A DNA stretch of 64,000 bases from Tissierellia bacterium (GTDB taxonomy: Bacteria > Bacillota > Clostridia > Tissierellales > Peptoniphilaceae): the NCBI GenBank assembly GCA_030540635.1, contig JAUNVW010000002.1:43285-107284 (forward strand). The letters run 5' to 3'. The translations under genes were made by a program, and so were the position numbers. A model generated the notes under the pieces. It was not told the DNA's origin. It searched no databases and saw only the letters and a list, made by a program, of their open reading frames with translations. Positions 63,179 to 64,000 of this stretch are shown here, piece by piece; the stretch's first letter is position 1, and each line of letters opens with the position of its first letter.

Positions 63179-63450
63179 TAAAACCTTTTGTGCTCCTCTA
63201 GATTTAGGACAAAGATATTCGCATTGGCAACACCTTCTTTTTGGCTCTCATACTTTTCACTGATTCTCTTAATAATTCTCAAGACATCTTCTTGTTCTCG
63301 ATCCTTGGTTCCAATGAGTAATGTGGTGTTGCCTTTTTTCATAAAGCCCCCCGTTGAAGAAAGTTTTGTCGTACGGAATTTTGCCTTTGATAAGGCTTTA
63401 ATTAATTCATAGGAAATTTCATCTTGGATAATCGTAATGAATAATTTCAT
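63178..63450 (-). CDS. second c-di-AMP receptor-like protein (PstA/DarA family, short paralogue)
   Basis: PII-like protein of 90 residues, paralogous to the gene just upstream. Conserved TKLSSTGGFMKKGNTTLLIGTKD corresponds to the c-di-AMP-binding segment, with the same T, GGF, GN and LIG residues. The loop between strands is shorter. Its start lies eight bases past the stop of the longer copy and its stop shares one base with the holB start. Tandem copies are not the usual arrangement; one may have a changed ligand or partner. Confidence 0.85.
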   Translation of the reverse strand: MKLFITIIQDEISYELIKALSKAKFRTTKLSSTGGFMKKGNTTLLIGTKDREQEDVLRIIKRISEKYESQKEGVANANIFVLNLEEHKRF

Positions 63451-63458
63451 AAAATCAC

Positions 63459-63785
63459 CTAATATCTTATATACTCTTCAATATCAACGATAAACACCGT
63501 GGCTCCACCGACGATGATCTCCATAGGATAGGGAATATAAGCATCCCCGGGCATAGTTACACTCATCATGGATGTTGTGGCTTCTCGAGATTTACAATTT
63601 TCTTCAATAATTTTAAGACATTCGTCTACCTTTCGATCATCGACACCGATTAATAAGGTTGAATTTCCCGATTTCAAAAAACCACCGGTGGACGCTAATT
63701 TCGTCATGCGATAATCATTATTCATTAAATCTTCCTGTAGTAAATGAAGATCTTGATCTTGAACGATTGCAATAATCAGTTTCAT
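63459..63785 (-). CDS. darA: cyclic-di-AMP receptor (PstA/DarA, YaaQ)
   Basis: Trimeric PII-like c-di-AMP-binding protein of 108 residues with TKLASTGGFLKSGNSTLLIGVDD and the C-terminal IIVGGATVFIVDIEEYIRY. Length matches PstA/DarA. Sits between tmk (one-base overlap) and the second copy. Its downstream effect in Firmicutes is not fully known. Confidence 0.93.
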   Translation of the reverse strand: MKLIIAIVQDQDLHLLQEDLMNNDYRMTKLASTGGFLKSGNSTLLIGVDDRKVDECLKIIEENCKSREATTSMMSVTMPGDAYIPYPMEIIVGGATVFIVDIEEYIRY

Positions 63786-64000
63786 TATTCTTCCTCCATA
63801 TACTTTTCTATAATTTTTAGGCTATCGGAAAATACTTTTTCAAGACTTTGGGATGCATCAATGACTTTAAAATTAACTCGATCTCGATGGGTCTCCAGTA
63901 TTTTTTGATATCCCCCATATACTTTTTGGTGAAATTCATCCGTTTCTAATTCCAAACGATCTCTATCGTTGTTTTTCCGTTCTAAAACCGTTAATGGATC
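63785..64000 (-). CDS. tmk: thymidylate kinase (C-terminal part; start beyond window edge)
   Basis: The last 71 residues of a dTMP kinase, which makes dTDP for DNA synthesis. ERKNNDRDRLELETDEFHQKVYGGY corresponds, in shortened form, to the LID and following helix typical of Tmk, and NFKVIDASQSLEKV to the C-terminal strand and helix. The stop overlaps the darA start (TAATG). Gene order tmk-darA-holB-ricT supports the call. Confidence 0.88.
   Translation of the reverse strand, partial: DPLTVLERKNNDRDRLELETDEFHQKVYGGYQKILETHRDRVNFKVIDASQSLEKVFSDSLKIIEKYMEEE

Overview
The window is a stretch of low-GC, gene-dense chromosome from an anaerobic Gram-positive bacterium, most likely a clostridial or Tissierellia-type Firmicute. 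The evidence is a tmk/c-di-AMP-receptor/holB/ricT/trmN6/rsmI block typical of Firmicutes, a T-box in front of pheST, a CtsR-type operator in front of dnaJ-clpB, cell-wall-binding type 2 repeats on a secreted subtilase, a two-[4Fe-4S] ferredoxin, a YedF/DUF3343 pair and an Nqr-type ion pump. I see no insertion sequence, prophage, CRISPR array or rRNA. There is one tRNA, tRNA-Ser(CGA). Most genes lie on the minus strand in tightly overlapping operons closed by strong hairpin terminators.

Layout. 1-7.5 kb: truncated MATE exporter, a spacer with a possible gene remnant, an orphan GspF/GspE pair without pilin genes, a hypoxanthine/uracil-DNA glycosylase, aspartase, a HAD phosphatase, an SH3 lipoprotein and a small multidrug export protein. 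7.5-15.3 kb: a glucose-family PTS transporter (plus strand), the CtsR-controlled dnaJ-like/clpB operon, ApbE and a lipoprotein. 15.4-20 kb: tRNA-Ser, DUF951-MscS-DUF3343-YedF-DUF5711, UspA, DUF1294 and a PuuD-like amidotransferase. 20-30.9 kb: an ABC-2 exporter divergent from a NarL-type two-component system and an aldehyde dehydrogenase, a DMT permease, an MsbA-like ABC exporter, and a small unit made of a 33-residue Cys-rich peptide gene, a second ABC exporter and a palindromic operator. 30.9-42 kb: zapA-U32-mutS2-argS, T-box-pheS-pheT and a lipid kinase. 42-48 kb: nqrBCDEF without nqrA, and an alanine/sodium symporter. 48-56.4 kb: uridine phosphorylase, subtilase, acyl-ACP thioesterase, HerA, NurA, RsmI and TrmN6. 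56.5-61.5 kb: a second MscS, a three-gene envelope glycolipid operon, a CPBP protease and a ferredoxin. 61.5-64 kb: ricT, holB, two tandem c-di-AMP receptors and the end of tmk.

How they fit together. ApbE probably flavinylates the NqrB and NqrC products, linking 13.5 kb to 45 kb. The Na+/alanine symporter beside nqr fits sodium-coupled energetics in an amino-acid and sugar fermenter, as do aspartase and the PTS. HerA and NurA form a DNA-end-processing pair.

The best candidate for an undescribed system is at 29.0-30.9 kb. There a promoter with a perfect 16-bp palindrome drives a peptide ending in CACACSAIAGFGSGE and then an ABC exporter, with no recognisable maturation enzyme. The Nqr complex without NqrA or RnfB/RnfC is the second most interesting point.
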